A stretch of DNA of 64,000 nucleotides from contig NC_080041.1 in assembly GCF_012489685.1 (NCBI RefSeq), positions 24,231,780-24,295,779 on the forward strand, in the 5' to 3' direction. Of the stretch, positions 10,426-23,195 are shown piece after piece. The notes under the pieces were generated by a model. The model saw only the letters and a program-made list of their open reading frames with translations. It searched no databases and had not been told where the DNA came from. A program made the translations under genes and the position numbers. How positions within the stretch are numbered: position 1 is the first letter of the stretch; each line of letters begins with the position of its first letter. Source of the stretch: Lotus japonicus (lineage: Eukaryota; Streptophyta; Magnoliopsida; Fabales; Fabaceae).

Positions 10426-11643
10426 GAGAAAAGAAAAGTGAGATAGAACAACTTGTCTCTCAGAATGAAAGGATGAAAGAGCTCAGCACAAAGCTGAAGG
10501 AAGATCTGGAGGAATGGCAAAGTACGTTTAATAATGCTGATGTTATGGAGAAGGCTAACCTAATGTTGATTAATGCAGGACTTCAAGAGGAAGTGGCAAC
10601 TCTGACAAGAAAGCTTGAAGTTACTCACAAATCTGTTAGAATGCTGAACAGTGGTTCTGATATGCTTGATGAAATTCTGAAAGAAACTAGCAAGGAAGGA
10701 GGGAGTTTGAAGGGAATTGGCTTTGAATACAGGACATCTAACAAAGAAGATCATATAGGATCAAAGAAATTTTTTTCTGCTACAAAACAAACTGAATTCA
10801 AGAAGCCCAGGAATTATCAGTTGTCAGACCCATTGCCCCGACATGTGCCTCAGCATGTGAACCCCCAGCTTAAGTTTGGCAAAATTGTACCTTGGAAGTG
10901 TCACTACTGTGGTAGGAATGGTCATATAAAGCCCTACTGCTTCAAGTTATATGGCTATCCTCATATGCACAATAATATCAAGTCTACAAAGCCTTTTCAG
11001 ATGAGGAAGCAATGGAAGCCCAAGGGTGAAGTCAGATGTCAGGTAGCCTACACATCTTTCAGAGCATCATCAAAGGAAGATTGGTATTTTGATAGTGGTT
11101 GCTCAAAGCACATGACAGGGAACAAGAGCTTCTTACAAGACATCAGAAGTCACTCCACCAAATATGTTACTTTTGGAGATGGAGCTAAAGGAAAGATCAA
11201 GGGAGTAGGAAAGCTTATCAGCACAGAATCTCCTAATTTGAATAATGTGTTACTTGTCAATGGTTTAACTGCAAATCTGATCACCATAAGCCAACTTTGT
11301 GACCAAGGGTTTGATGTGAAGTTCAATAAAATAGAATGTGTTGTGACCACTGATGATGACAAAATTGTAATGAGAGGAGTCATATCAAAAGACAATTGTT
11401 ATATATGGACATCAGAGGAAAAGACTCATGTTTCTAGATGTTTGATCACCAAGGAAGATGAGATGGATGTATGGCATCAAAGACTAGGACATCTTAACTA
11501 CAAGAGCATGCAAAAGGTTATTGTTGATGAAGCAATAAGAGGGTTTCCCAAATTAAGCTTGGGAGAAGGAAAGCTTTGTGTAGAATGTCAGATTGGAAAA
11601 CAAACCAAAGTGTCACACAAGATGCTCCAGCATCAGACCACGA
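10422..11643 (+). pseudogene. copia B second zinc knuckle, protease and GAG-pre-integrase
   Basis: A coiled-coil-like N-terminal part is followed by a second knuckle CHYCGRNGHIKPYC, the protease active site WYFDSGCSKHMTG (catalytic DSG intact), the conserved NNVLLVNGLTANLITISQL and the pre-integrase zinc motif WHQRLGHLNYKSMQK...CVECQIGK. The frame continues past about 11643 in the wrong phase and stops at 11690; the integrase core is one frame over, so a small indel lies near 11643. Confidence 0.88.
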
Positions 11644-13344
11644 CAACTGGAATTGCTTCACATGGATCTTATGGGTCCCATGCAGGTTGAAAGCTTGGGA
11701 GGAAAAAGATATGTGTTTGTCTGTGTAGATGATTTTTCAAGGTATACATGGGTTGAATTTATGAGAGAAAAATCAGAAACTTTTGAAATATTCAAGAACC
11801 TATGTTTGAGACTTCAGAATGAGAAGAACTGTGTGATTGTGAGAATCAAAAGTGATCATGGAAGGGAGTTTGAGAACTCAAAATTTTTGGAGTTTCGTGG
11901 AACAGAAGGTATCAGTCATGAGTTTTCTTCCCCTATCACTCCACAGCATAATGAAATTGTTGAAAGGAAAAATAGAACTCTCCAGGAATCAGCTAGAGTA
12001 ATGTTACATGCTAAGAAGATTCCACACCAGTTCTAGGCTGAAGCTATGAGTACTGCCTGTTACATACACAATAGGGTCACCATTAGAGCAGGGACATCCT
12101 CTACACAGTATGAGCTCTGGAAAGGAAGAAAGCCTTCTGTTAAATACTTTCACATATTTGGAAGTAAATGCTATATTCTTGCAGATCGTGATCCTAGGAG
12201 GAAGCTTGATCCAAGAAGTGATGAAGGGATTTTCATGGGGTATTCTATGAACAACAAAGCTTATAGAGTATTTAATTCACACACAAAGACCATGATGGAA
12301 TCTGTGAATGTGACTGTGGATGATGAACCAAGTAAGAAGGAAGAAACAAATTTGAATGAAGATGATGATGGTGCAGATGTTCTAGCTGATGCTCCGACAA
12401 CTGTCCTCGACAATGAGTCTGAGACAAGTGCAGATGAACAAGAAGACAAGGAGATCCCATCAAACAAAGCTCCATCAATCAGGGTTCAGAAGAATCATCC
12501 TCAAGAAAACATCATTGGTAATCTTCAAGAAGGGGTGACTACCAGATCCAGAAGTCTTATTGCTCATGGTTGTTTCATCTCTAAGATAAAACCCAAGAAT
12601 GTCAATGAAGGTCTCACTGATGAATACTGGATAAATGCTATGCAAGAAGAGCTAGAGCAGTTCAGGAGAAATGAAGTGTGGGAGTTAGTGCCTAGACCTA
12701 AAGAAGTAAACATCATTGGCACCAAGTTGATCTTCAAGAACAAATCTGATGAAAGTGGAACAGTCACAAGGAACAAAGCAAGGCTAGTTGCTCAAGGATA
12801 TACTCAGATAGAAGGGGTTGATTTTGATGAGACCTTTGCTCCAGTAGCTAGACTGGAATCTATAAGACTCTTGTTAGGTGTTGCTTATCTTTTGAAGTTC
12901 AGACTCTATCAGATGGATGTGAAGAGTGCTTTCCTGAATGGCTATTTGAGTGAAGAAGTTTATGTTGAGCAACCTAAATGATTCATAGATCCACATCATC
13001 CAGACCATGTGTACAAACTGAGGAAAACCTTGTATGGGTTGAAGCAAGCACCTATGGCTTGGTACGAAAGGTTAACTGAGTTTCTTGTAAGCAATGGTTA
13101 CTGTAAGGGTGGAATTGATAAGACTCTGTTTGTGAAGAATGACAAAGGTAAGCTCATGATAGCACAGATTTATGTTGATGACATTGTTTTTGGAGGAATG
13201 TCGAACTCGATGGTGGAGCATTTCGTCCGACAAATGAAATCTGAATTTGAGATGAGCTTAGTTGGTGAATTGAATTATTTCCTAGGGCTACAAGTCAAAC
13301 AAATGGAGGACTCTATGTTCATATCACAGAGTAAGTATGCTAAA
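11644..13344 (+). pseudogene. copia B integrase core and reverse transcriptase (5' part)
   Basis: Integrase DDE motifs are present: LLHMDLMGPMQ, IKSDHGREFEN and TPQHNEIVERKNRTL. A TAG at 12034-12036 interrupts the frame in the AEA region. RT follows with FDETFAPVARLESIRLLL, MDVKSAFLNG, a TGA at 12979-12981, then YGLKQAPMAWYERL and the catalytic YVDD at about 13171-13182. The reading is cut at 13344 by a solo LTR and continues at 15519. Confidence 0.88.
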
Positions 13345-15518
13345 TGTAACACCCTCTAAACCCCGCAAAATTATTATAGCATAAATCAGAGTAAAATGCA
13401 TAACACAGAGGGTGTCACACTTATTCTCCAAAACATAAACACCTGTCATGCTAATAATTTAGATATAAATTTTCAACTTTAATGTCATAACATCTTATGC
13501 ATAGCACAACGGATTTATTTTTCAACTCCAAAATAAAAGATAATCCAAAAATTAATAAGAGAGTACAAAATAACTCTTAACATCAAGTTACAAACTAAGC
13601 GTTTCCCCGGTGTTACATAATAGAGCATGACTCCCCTAACTAAACCATAAATGAAAGGCTAGCTCCTCCAATTAACCCTCGCGAGAAGCTCCACTATCCT
13701 CAGTACCTGAGCGATGTCGCATAGAACATCATTCCAACAGAAGGGTGAGAACTCATATCATATGGATAAATATAATAATAAATAATGTAAAAGCTTATAA
13801 AAATTATCCATAATTCCCTATACATGATTAAGAAGATAATTCATGAAATTTAATATAATGAATTAATTTCACAATATGCCAATACTCCATAATTATAGCT
13901 CATATAAAACAAATATAAATATATCCAAATATCACAACAACAACACACACCAAAGATATCACAGTTAACATTATTTAACATCAGCAACTCCATATGGTAA
14001 CATATATGACTCAAGTGTGACTCAGTGCAAATGTCTTTGGTACCAAAGTTGTTATCCTTAGCGGTATCACCGCGTCCACTCCAGACAGATAACCACCAAT
14101 AAAGTCCTCGCTCTAGGCTTCAAAACCACTCCAGTTTTGGGACAAGTCACTAGCCTCCACGAGAACTAGCAAACATTGCCTCTTGACAACTATGCAGTGT
14201 ATTGTGCAAAACTCAACTAACATATGGATATTTAGACCATCTCCAAGTCTTAATTATTTTAGCATATTCATCACCAGTTCAACAATTCACATCATCTCCA
14301 ATTTCACAAAACACACACTCACATGTTATCAATCACACAACTTGCAATCACAGTAACTTAGCTACTTAACACATAACATCAATTCAGAAACAACATCATA
14401 TAATGAACTATTAAACATATATAAATTAAATATAATTCATATATCACAGGTTTTGCAACTATTATACAAAAACTGGATTCCTCCTAATTTTCCCCCAAAA
14501 CTCGTCATCTCCCTGCACTACCCCCTCAAGCGCGCACTACCGCGCGCACCACTACCTACATGCGCCACCTCCCTCGCGCGCAACCCTCGCCATGGCCGCA
14601 CGCCACCGTGACTTGCGCATCACCTCGCGCGCGCACCACATTTTCTTTCGAAAACAACATTTGCACCTAAAATGACTTATTTTATTCAAAACGGTTATAA
14701 ACTGTACAACAACCTAGGCGAATTTTTAAATACCTCAAATACACTCAGAAAAATTCAATATTTTTATCATGGTTCCCTATACACGTTTTGTAAATCCCTG
14801 TAAATTTTCAAGTCGAAATTCGAAGTACAAAATTCAGGAAATATCTAACACTAACTATAGTTCGTGAGAAACGAGACAGTTTAACCTATACTCACTAAAA
14901 CGCATATAACTCGAGCTACAGACGTCGAAATGACGTGAAACCAGCGGAAAAAGTTTCATAACAGAAAGGGCTACAACTTTTATGAAGACTACTTCTTCAA
15001 ATGTGGTCATTAACACAGCTCCAAATAGGGTTCAAGAGCTTGTAAATTTCCCGCGCACAACCCGCGCATCATGGGCGCCTATCTTCTACCTCCAAAATTC
15101 ATCTTAAAATCAAACCCTAACTATTTCAATTTGAGAATTTATGCATCCTAGGGTTCCTAAATCATGCTTCCTATCATTACCCACTATCATACTAATCCAT
15201 AGAACATGAATCCAAACCCTTACCTCTTGAAGATCAAATTCTAGGTTTTGTCTTCTCTTTTCTCCCCTTCTCTCTTTCACGCTTCTTTTCTTCTGCTCTG
15301 CTAACTTCTCCATTTCTCAAATTCTGATTTCTCCCTTTCTACTCCTAACCCTTAAATAGTCTTACATGGGCCCCACTCCCAACTACTCACTTAAAACCTA
15401 AAACCTTTATTTATCTATATCACATAATCACTTAATTATCTAATAAAATCACATAATCACCTTCTCATCTAATTAAATCACTTAATCACCTTATCATCTA
15501 ATTAAATCACATAATTCA
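13345..15518 (-). repeat. solo LTR, probably Ty3/gypsy, minus orientation
   Basis: A 2.2-kb block interrupts the copia B RT frame. It starts TGTAACACCCTCTAAACC and ends near AATTCA. On the minus strand that gives an LTR ending GGGTGTTACA, typical of plant gypsy LTRs. No pol motif is inside. A clean TSD is not seen; atgct occurs on both sides (13337-13341 and 15518-15522), so borders are uncertain by a few bases and the host lost a few bases. The small frame at 15110-15313 (-) is not supported as a gene. Confidence 0.6.
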
Positions 15519-15738
15519 TGCTTAGTCAAGAAGTTTGGCCTTGAAAAGGCTGGGCACAAGAGAACTCCTGCTGCTACACACATCAAACTGTCCAAGGATG
15601 AGCAAGGAGAAGATGTTGATCAAAGTCTCTATAGAAGCATGATTGGTAGCTTATTGTACCTTACAGCTAGCAGACCAGACATCACCTTTGTTGTTGGTGT
15701 ATGTGCAAGATATCAAGAAGCTCCTAAGGCAAGTCATC
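15519..15738 (+). pseudogene. copia B RT/RNase H linker
   Basis: Resumes the interrupted reading with KKFGLEKAGHKRTPAATH, YRSMIGSLLYLTASRPDI and VGVCARYQEAPKASH, the conserved copia region between RT and RNase H. It is cut after KASH by gypsy E; the reading resumes at 25918 with LLQVKRIIKYI. Confidence 0.88.
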
Positions 15739-16485
15739 TGTAAGGCCCTAAGTTCAATTTGGAACAATTTTATGAAAGTTTGAATAAAATTGGAGTTTTA
15801 GCTAATGTTTGATAACTGACAGATTAGAACTGTCAACTTGTGCGAATTTTTAGAGGGTCTTAACGACTTCATTTGGGAAAACTTCTTTCATGAGAGTTGT
15901 AGCCCTTTAAGTCTAGAAAATTCTCGAAGTGGAATCTGGTCATTCCGACCTCTGTAGCTCGAGATATTCGCATTTTAGTGATTGTCGTCCAGGCTGTACA
16001 GTACAAGCGAACTAATTGAGGTGTTTTTATTTTAATTCCGATTTTGCTTCTGTTTTTACATAAAAAGACTTGGTTTTTAATTGAGTTTAGACCAGATTAA
16101 GAGCTAAATTGATGGGTCAAGGGTTTGGGCATGGTTCAGGCTTGAAAAGAAAATTGAAACCCTAGCCCACTAGGTTGTGTGTGTTGCGGGTTCAAGAGGG
16201 GTAAAGGGGGGGGGGGAAACTAGTTTCTTTTCCATTCAGTTCTGAAACAGAAACCCTTGCACTCCTTACGTAAAGAAAACAGAAGAGAAAAGAGTGAGAG
16301 AACCACCCCTTGCACCCTTAGCCGCCGCCGACCAAGCCACCACCGCCACCTTGTGCGCGCGCGAGAGAGAGAGAGGGAGACCTGCGAGAGAGAGAGCTCG
16401 AGTAGGAGGGAAGAGAGGGACGTGGACAGCAAGCAACTGAGCTCTGAACCTGCATCTTTTCTCTTTTTCAGACCAAGAACCCAAG

Positions 16486-17553
16486 GTAAGGGCTGGTCCT
16501 AGGAATGGGTAGGTTCTTTAGGGAGTATGCCATGAATTGCCATGAGAAACAACTTGAGTTTGTACTGTTTTTGCATGATTTCTTGTACATGCTTGCTTGC
16601 TGGAATTTTTCTCTTGAACAGCCACGAATATGATCCCCAACGTGGTTTATGATCTGAGTCTATGATTCTATGCGAGTTGCCATGGTATTTGTTAAGTTTT
16701 GTGCTGTTTTACACTTGTTATAACATGATCCTTGTTAAATGTTTGGTTCTGAAATTTTGAGTGGATATTTGGGTTGTTGGGGCTGTACCATGATTGCCAT
16801 GATCAAGGGGGAAGGAAGGAAAATTATTTTGAAAACCATAGAGCCATAGGAGGGTTCGGCCGAACCCTAATTCTTGGGGGTTCGGTGGATTTTCCTTCCG
16901 TCTTGATGATGTGAGTCGCATGGTACCTTGCCGATGAACTTGCCATGATATGCTATGCTTGAGTGAATGATTATGCGTTGATGGTTATGCGTTCCTTAGC
17001 AAACTATATTGTTTATTGAATAAGTGTTCAAGGGTCGCTCATCCAGCTGAAATTCCCTTGGGCGCTAGGATTGTTGTTTTATTTCTGCGACATGAAATTA
17101 AGACTCTAGGTTTGACTTTAGAGCCTTAAGAACAAAGAGAAAGAGAATTAATAATGTTGTAACTCGTTTGCAAGTGAAATTAATTAGCGGACATAGGTCA
17201 GGTAGACTATGGTCCATGAGAACGATGGGCTTGCACGCGAGGGAGTTATTTGGGTTAACTGCGGTCTCCCGTGAACCTTGTGGGCCGGTGTGGCTTCACG
17301 TGATTTGGTTGACTGCGGTCACCGTGAACTTTTGTGGATCATTGCGGCTCCACGTGAACTGGTTGACTGCGGTTACCGTGATATCCGTGCCTCTACGGAA
17401 GCACGAAGATGGCCATGGAAGTTTTGGTGGGTTGTGTGAAGTGAGGTTCCGTTCGATGATCTACTAACTATAGGAACCCTAATGTGAAAGGATTAATTAT
17501 TTAATTTAGAAGTTGAAACATTATATTTATCTTGCTATGTGTTTTTCTTTTAG
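16486..17553 (+). other. predicted intron within gypsy E 5' LTR
   Basis: Donor AAG|GTAAGG at 16486 and acceptor TTTTTCTTTTAG ending at 17553, both at positions equivalent to those in the solo LTR at 1786. A potential 14-base micro-exon (after TTTTTCAG, before the donor) also recurs in the plus-strand copies. Untested. Confidence 0.4.
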
Positions 17554-17602
17554 ACCTGACCCTCTTTTTTGTGTTATGTGTTATTTGGGGGGGGGGGGGT
17601 AG

Positions 17603-18025
17603 ATGACGTCCACGACGACGACGCACGTCCATCACTGGACACTGAGACTTGATAGTCAGCTTGACGATCGGGCCTGGAGAGCCGACTCCTTCGGGACTCG
17701 AAAAGTCTATGTCGGGGATGTGAGCTTCATGGGGATGGACAGGGACGGAAACTTGGTGGAGGTCCGAACGATTGAAGGGGGAGTCATTGATATGCCCTAT
17801 CCACCTGCTAGATTCCACCAACTTGAGAACGAGGGATTCGGTGAGTCGCCAGCTGAATTCGTGCCCTGTGACGAGTCTGATGCTTCAGTTACGGGACCAC
17901 GTCGATATGGTGGAGGCGCACGGTGGATACACAACAACTTGGTTGGACCAACACCAAGAAAGAGAAGACAGGCTGTTGAGGACGAGAAACCAAAGGACGA
18001 CCCTGCAGAGCGACCGGGACAGTGA
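17603..18025 (+). CDS. LTR-encoded ORF, unknown function, 140 aa
   Basis: Homologue of the frame at 4096-4536, 8 codons shorter in the Pro/Glu linker. It keeps DDRAWRADS, VYVGDVSFMGMDRDGN, EVRTIEGGVIDMPYPPARF, RRYGGGARWIHNNLVGP and the basic PRKRRQ cluster, and is open throughout. It follows TAG directly after the G-run. Because it sits in an LTR it would be present twice per element. Function unknown; a nuclear location is suggested only by the basic cluster. Confidence 0.55.
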   Translation: MTSTTTTHVHHWTLRLDSQLDDRAWRADSFGTRKVYVGDVSFMGMDRDGNLVEVRTIEGGVIDMPYPPARFHQLENEGFGESPAEFVPCDESDASVTGPRRYGGGARWIHNNLVGPTPRKRRQAVEDEKPKDDPAERPGQ

Positions 18026-18445
18026 TGGCATGACTGGGGGACCCTATTAGAGCGAGCATTCATTTTAGAACCTTACTTTAATTTTTGTTAAGCTTTATGG
18101 AAACTTTGATTATTTGATGTACACAGTTTACTTTCACCGTTGTTTTTCCACACTTGGGTGTGGACACGGCATTTCTTTTATTTACATTTGGTTTTATGAC
18201 AGTGATAGATTATGTTCGAATCCGTTCATGAATTTATTTCAAACCGTTTTTCATTAATCCGCTGTTTCTGGTTAAAGTTGTAAATCGGAGGAACATTAAT
18301 GAGGTTTCTAAAACGTGGTATTCAAGAGTTTTCTAAAGAGAAAATGATCTTTTATCACCTAATCAAGATAAGTAATGAAATCAGCGAAAATTAATTGTGA
18401 AGGTTGGTTACTGTGTGACACTCGAGAAATCGGGGCGTTACATTG

Positions 18446-18457
18446 TGGTATCAGAGC
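18446..18457 (+). promoter_or_regulatory. gypsy E primer binding site
   Basis: Perfect TGGTATCAGAGC, three bases after the LTR end, for initiator tRNA-Met. Confidence 0.93.
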
Positions 18458-18709
18458 TCCGGTTGAGAAACCAGAGCACTAAGGGTTTTGGGCACACGAG
18501 TTGGAACTCGTTGTTGTTTGTATTGAAAAGTTCTATGTTTTCCGCGGTGAGGTTGGGTAGAATTGTGTGCTAAGATGGTTGCTTGGTTGAGATTGTCTGA
18601 AGTTAGTACCATTGCCGTGGTACTTGGGGTAAGGTAGTTTAAATTTTACTTTTGGAGTTGATTAATATTGTGGGCACTGACATTAGATTGTGGTTCTATT
18701 TCAAGCAGG

Positions 18710-21700
18710 ATGCCTCCAAGACAGGACCCCACTAATGCTCAGTTGGCCCAGGCTATGGCCCAACTGGCGCAAGTCGTCGCCCAGCAGGTCGCCGTTGCTA
18801 CTGCCCAGACTGCAGCCCAGGCTCAGCGAGAGGCTGAAGAGAATAATAGGAGAGCTGAGGAAGAAGCTCGGAGAGCTCTGCGAGCCGAGAGGGAATTGGC
18901 TCAAGATCAGATTCGCATGAGAACAGATTTCAACCGGCACGCACCGCCCAAGTTTCAGGGCGAAGCTGAACCCGAGAAGGCTGACTTATGGGTTCAGGAG
19001 ATGGAGAAGATCTTTGAGGCACTTCATACCCCGGATGCCGAGAAGGTCAACTTGGCAACTTTCATGCTGAAGGGCGATGCCGAGTATTGGTGGCGTAGTG
19101 CCAGACAGCTGATGACGGCCAATCATGAGGCCATCACCTGGGAGTCTTTCAGAAAGGCTTTCATGGACAAGTACTTCCCGGAGACAGCAAGGGAAGAAAT
19201 GGAGAACAAGTTCCTCAGTTTGAGGCAAGGACCTACGTCCGTGGGGGAATATGCTGCACGTTTGGAAGCCTTATCCAAACACTTTCGTTTCTTCCAGAAC
19301 CAGGTGGATGAGGCTTATCTGTGCAACAGGTTTATGCGCGGATTGAGGAATGAGATTGAGAAGGCTGTTAGGCCTTTGGGAATCAGGGTCTATCAACAGC
19401 TGGTTGAGAAGGCTCGTGAAGTCGAGGCTATGGAGAACAGGCAAAGAGGCCGTACAGAGAGCAGAGGAACAGTGCGCCCGGGACAGAATCAACCGGGAAG
19501 ATTCAATGGACAGAGATCAGTGGGGAAGTTCGATAAGGGCAAGGCGCCAATGAGAAAGCCTTACCAGCGCCCAGCTGCCCAAGTGCCAAATGCTGTGAGG
19601 GGAGCAGCCCCTGTTTCAAAGGAAGATGTGACCTGCTACAAGTGCAATGAGAAAGGACACTTTGCTAATGAATGTGGCAAGGAGATTGTATGCTGGAGAT
19701 GCCGAAAACCAGGACATGTGGAGAGAAATTGCCCGAGTGCTGCTAGAGCTGAGCCAGTGTTGAATATTGCCAGGGGGAGACGACCATCTGCTCCAGGTCG
19801 TTTCTTTGCTATTTCTGGCGAACAGGCCGCCGTTACTGATGACCTTATCCAGGGTACGTGTCTTATTGCTGGAACATCACTAATGGTTTTATTTGATTCG
19901 GGTGCTACGCACTCATTCATTGCTGAGGATTGTGTGAAGAGGTTAGGGTTACTGACTGCTGACCTACCCTTCGATCTGGTGGTGACAACCCCTGCCGCTG
20001 ATCGATTAGTTACACGCACGGCATGCTTACAATGTTCGTTGGTTTACGAGGATCGGAAGTTCTTTGCGAACCTCGTCTGTTTAGGGCTCAAAGAGCTGGA
20101 TGTGATCTTGGGAATGGATTGGTTAGCGCAATATCACGTGCTCTTAGATTGTGCTAACAAGGCGGTAGTATTCCCAGATCCTGGCGTTACGGATTACTTA
20201 AACTCGTACAACTTGGGAAAGGGTTCACCGGCGTATGTGAACTCTATCGTTGCCGAAGCAAAACATGATGGTGATGTGCGCAATATCTTGGTGGTACAGG
20301 AGTATGTCGATGTGTTCCCAGAAGATGTACCCGGCTTACCACCAGTCAGAGAGACGGAGTTCTCTATTGACATTGTGCCCGGTGCTGGACCAATATCAAT
20401 GGCACCTTATCGTATGGCCCCAGCGGAGTTGGCAGAATTGGCAAAGCAGTTGGATGATCTATCCTCAAAGGGATTCATTCGACCTAGCGTATCGCCATGG
20501 GGTGCACCTGTGCTATTGGTAAAGAAGAAGGATGGGAAGTCCAGATTGTGTGTGGATTACCGGCAGCTGAATAAGGTGACAGTGAAGAACCGTTATCCGA
20601 TGCCTCGGATAGACGACTTAATGGATCAACTTAGAGGAGCGGTGATTTTCTCGAAGATAGATCTTAAGTCAGGATACCATCAGATCCGAGTTAAGGAATC
20701 TGACATCCAGAAAACCGCATTCAGGACCCGATACGGGCATTATGAATATCTTGTGATGCCGTTTGGAGTTACTAATGCACCCGCAGTGTTCATGGACTAC
20801 ATGAACAGAGTGTTCAGACCATTCTTGGACAAGTTCGTGGTAGTATTCATCGATGACATCCTAATCTACTCGAAGAGTAGAGAGGAACATGAGGAGCATC
20901 TGCGCCAGGTGTTGGGCGTGTTGCGAGGGAAACAGTTGTATGCGAATGGCTCAAACTGTGAGTTTTGGATGGAGAAGGTGAAATTTTTGGGGCATGTCAT
21001 ATCAAGTCAGGGTGTGGCAGTGGATCCTAGCAAGATCGAGACGATTCTGTCATGGGAGCAACCAAAGACAGCAAGCGACATCAGAAGCTTTGTTGGGCTT
21101 GCTGGCTACTATAGACGATTCGTCAAAGATTACGCAAAGTTGACTTCGCCGTTGACCCAGTTGACAAAGAAGAATCAACCGTTTGCGTGGACGGAGAAGT
21201 GTGGGGCTAGTTTCCAGGAGTTGAAGAAGCGGCTGACCACCGCACCCATACTAGCTCTACCTAAGGAAGGAAAACCTTATGACGTGTATTGTGATGCGTC
21301 GCACAATGGTTTGGGGTGTGTAATGATGCAAGATAAGAAAGCAATTGCCTATGCTTCAAGGCAGTTGAAGACTCATGAGAAGAACTACCCCACACATGAC
21401 TTGGAGTTGGCTGCCATAGTTTATGCTCTCAAGATTTGGAGACACTACCTCTATGGCAGTACGTTCACGATCTACAGCGATCATAAGAGCTTAAAGTACT
21501 TATTTGATCAGAAGGATCTGAACATGAGGCAGCGGAGGTGGATGGAGTTCCTGCAGGACTATGAGTTCACTCTACAGTACCATCCGGGGAAAAGCAATGT
21601 CGTAGCCGACGCTCTCAGCCGGAAGGCTATACATGTGTCCTCAATGATGGTCAAGGAGTTAGAACAGTTGGAGGCTTTCCGAGATCTAAGCTTGGACGTT

Positions 21701-21805
21701 AAGCTCGCACCAGGAAAACTGAGTTTCGGAATGGTGACGGTGTCAAGTAGACTCTTGGAAGAGATCAAGTCTAGACAAGAGACTGATGAAGGGATAGCTG
21801 AGTAG
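18710..21805 (+). CDS. gypsy E gag-protease-RT-RNase H polyprotein
   Basis: The start chosen is the ATG at 18710 ([11 protein letters not shown]), not upstream codons in leader sequence. In order: a Gln/Ala-rich N-terminus, retrotransposon Gag (about residues 80-230), two CCHC knuckles [14 protein letters not shown] (about 309) and [14 protein letters not shown] (about 328), protease [11 protein letters not shown] (DSG near 396), RT with [27 protein letters not shown] and catalytic IDDILIYS (near 715), then RNase H starting [11 protein letters not shown] (near 862). A TAG at 21803-21805 ends this frame; the same frame continues with the integrase, so the stop probably replaces a Trp codon and shortens the polyprotein. 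Catalytic residues are otherwise intact. One RT segment ([10 protein letters not shown]) is unusual. Confidence 0.93.
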   Translation: MPPRQDPTNAQLAQAMAQLAQVVAQQVAVATAQTAAQAQREAEENNRRAEEEARRALRAERELAQDQIRMRTDFNRHAPPKFQGEAEPEKADLWVQEMEKIFEALHTPDAEKVNLATFMLKGDAEYWWRSARQLMTANHEAITWESFRKAFMDKYFPETAREEMENKFLSLRQGPTSVGEYAARLEALSKHFRFFQNQVDEAYLCNRFMRGLRNEIEKAVRPLGIRVYQQLVEKAREVEAMENRQRGRTESRGTVRPGQNQPGRFNGQRSVGKFDKGKAPMRKPYQRPAAQVPNAVRGAAPVSKEDVTCYKCNEKGHFANECGKEIVCWRCRKPGHVERNCPSAARAEPVLNIARGRRPSAPGRFFAISGEQAAVTDDLIQGTCLIAGTSLMVLFDSGATHSFIAEDCVKRLGLLTADLPFDLVVTTPAADRLVTRTACLQCSLVYEDRKFFANLVCLGLKELDVILGMDWLAQYHVLLDCANKAVVFPDPGVTDYLNSYNLGKGSPAYVNSIVAEAKHDGDVRNILVVQEYVDVFPEDVPGLPPVRETEFSIDIVPGAGPISMAPYRMAPAELAELAKQLDDLSSKGFIRPSVSPWGAPVLLVKKKDGKSRLCVDYRQLNKVTVKNRYPMPRIDDLMDQLRGAVIFSKIDLKSGYHQIRVKESDIQKTAFRTRYGHYEYLVMPFGVTNAPAVFMDYMNRVFRPFLDKFVVVFIDDILIYSKSREEHEEHLRQVLGVLRGKQLYANGSNCEFWMEKVKFLGHVISSQGVAVDPSKIETILSWEQPKTASDIRSFVGLAGYYRRFVKDYAKLTSPLTQLTKKNQPFAWTEKCGASFQELKKRLTTAPILALPKEGKPYDVYCDASHNGLGCVMMQDKKAIAYASRQLKTHEKNYPTHDLELAAIVYALKIWRHYLYGSTFTIYSDHKSLKYLFDQKDLNMRQRRWMEFLQDYEFTLQYHPGKSNVVADALSRKAIHVSSMMVKELEQLEAFRDLSLDVKLAPGKLSFGMVTVSSRLLEEIKSRQETDEGIAE

Positions 21806-22870
21806 CGAAACCGTGTGACTCAGGGAAAGGCACCAGAGTTCTCTATTGGAAATGACAATATTTTGCGATGCAAGGGACGGATATGTGTGCCTAACGATGC
21901 AGAAATGAGAAGATTGATCCTGGATGAAGGGCACAAGAGTAGGTTGAGTATCCATCCCGGAATGAACAAGATGTATCAGGACTTGAAACTTCACTTCTGG
22001 TGGCCTGGGATGAAGAAGCAGGTTGCTGAGTATGTTTCTACTTGCTTGACATGTCAGAAAGCGAAGGTAGAGCATCATGAGCCCGCAGGGAAGCTGCAAC
22101 CACTAGATGTCCCAGAGTGGAAGTGGGACAGTATTTCCATGGACTTCGTGACGGCTTTACCTTTAACTCGGAGGAAATTCGATGCAATTTGGGTTGTTGT
22201 TGATCGTTTAACAAAGACCGCTCATTTTATCCCGATCAACCTGAAGTACAAGGTGGAGAAATTGGCGGAGATTTATGTGGCTGAGGTTGTGCGTCTGCAT
22301 GGTGTGCCGACCAGCATCGTGTCAGACAGAGATCCGAGGTTTACCTCTCACTTTTGGGGAGCCTTGCAGCAAGCCCTTAGAACTAAGTTAAGATTGAGTT
22401 CTGCCTATCATCCGCAAACCGATGGGCAGACAGAGAGGACAATCCAGTCGCTGGAAGATTTGCTACGGGCCTGTGTGTTGGATCACAAGGGCAGTTGGGA
22501 TGAGATGCTGTCATTGATCGAATTCACTTACAACAATAGTTTCCATGCGAGCATCGGCATGGCACCTTACGAAGCTTTGTACGGTCGGAGGTGTCGTACG
22601 CCCTTATGCTGGCATCAAGATGGAGAAAATTTGGTGATTGGCCCGGGATTGGTGCAACAGACCACCGAGGAAGTCAGGAGAATTCAGGAAAAGATGAGAA
22701 CCGCACAGAGTCGCCAAAAGAGTTACGCCGACAACCGACGAAAGGAGTTGGAATTTCAAGCCGGAGACCATGTCTTCTTGCGGGTTACCCCGATGACAGG
22801 TGTCGGAAGGGCAATCAAGTCCAAGAAGCTTACTCCGAAGTTTATTGGGCCGTACCAGATCACGTACCAG
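21806..22870 (+). pseudogene. gypsy E integrase, separated by a stop codon
   Basis: In phase with the upstream polyprotein. It has an HHCC zinc domain (HPGMNKMYQDLKLHFWWPGM, CLTCQKAK) and a DDE core (SISMDFVTALP, IVSDRDPRFTS, YHPQTDGQTERTIQ), followed by the GPY region (KFIGPYQI). The frame goes wrong at about 22870, where the right reading shifts by one base; the wrong frame ends at 22978. Confidence 0.93.
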
Positions 22871-23181
22871 TTGGACCGGTGGCGTACAGGATCGCCCTAC
22901 CACCGTTTCTATCCAACATCCATGACGTTCTTCATGTGTCGCAGTTGCGGAAGTACATGGCAGATGATTCGCATGTGATTACGCCAGACGATATACAGCT
23001 GAGAGATGATCTGACAATGGAGGTGCCACCCATCAAGATCGTCGACCGAAGCATAAAGCGCTTAAGAAACAAGGGGGTACCTTTAGTGAAGGTCGTGTGG
23101 AACCAAGAAACCGGTGATGCGACCTGGGAGTTAGAGGATAAGATGAGGGAGTCACATCCCGATTTATTTGTAAACCCTTAA
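22870..23181 (+). pseudogene. gypsy E integrase C-terminus with chromodomain-like tail
   Basis: After a one-base frameshift: VAYRIALPPFLSNIHDVLHVSQL, then VDRSIKRLRNKGVPLVKVVW and GDATWELEDKMRE, ending at TAA 23179-23181. The tail has the length and W-x-A-T-W-E pattern of chromovirus chromodomain-like ends, which direct integration. It lies 36 bases before the 3' LTR. Confidence 0.88.
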
Positions 23182-23195
23182 GTTTCGAGGGCGAA

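Larger units (their letters stand above)
15739..18442 (+). repeat. gypsy E 5' LTR
   Basis: 2704 bp, TGTAAGGCCC...GGGGCGTTACA. It contains a GA-rich leader (about 16350-16420), splice-donor-like CCAAG|GTAAGG at 16486, an acceptor ending at 17553, a run of 13 G, and the ORF 17603-18025. The apparent ORFs in the GA-rich leader (16220-16502) are compositional. Confidence 0.95.

Noticed and set aside
16220..16502. Arg/Glu-rich ORFs in the LTR leader (also at 23694-23976 and 52898-53204)
   Set aside because: Caused by GA/CT-rich leader sequence, varying with short indels among LTR copies, and lacking protein-like conservation.
21803..21805. Possible stop-codon readthrough signal between RNase H and integrase
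   Set aside because: The stop replaces what should be an ordinary codon and no readthrough context is known there for this group; treated as a mutation.
22860..22880. Programmed -1 frameshift in gypsy E integrase
   Set aside because: No slippery heptamer is seen at the shift and it falls inside the integrase, not between Gag and Pol; a single-base deletion is simpler.
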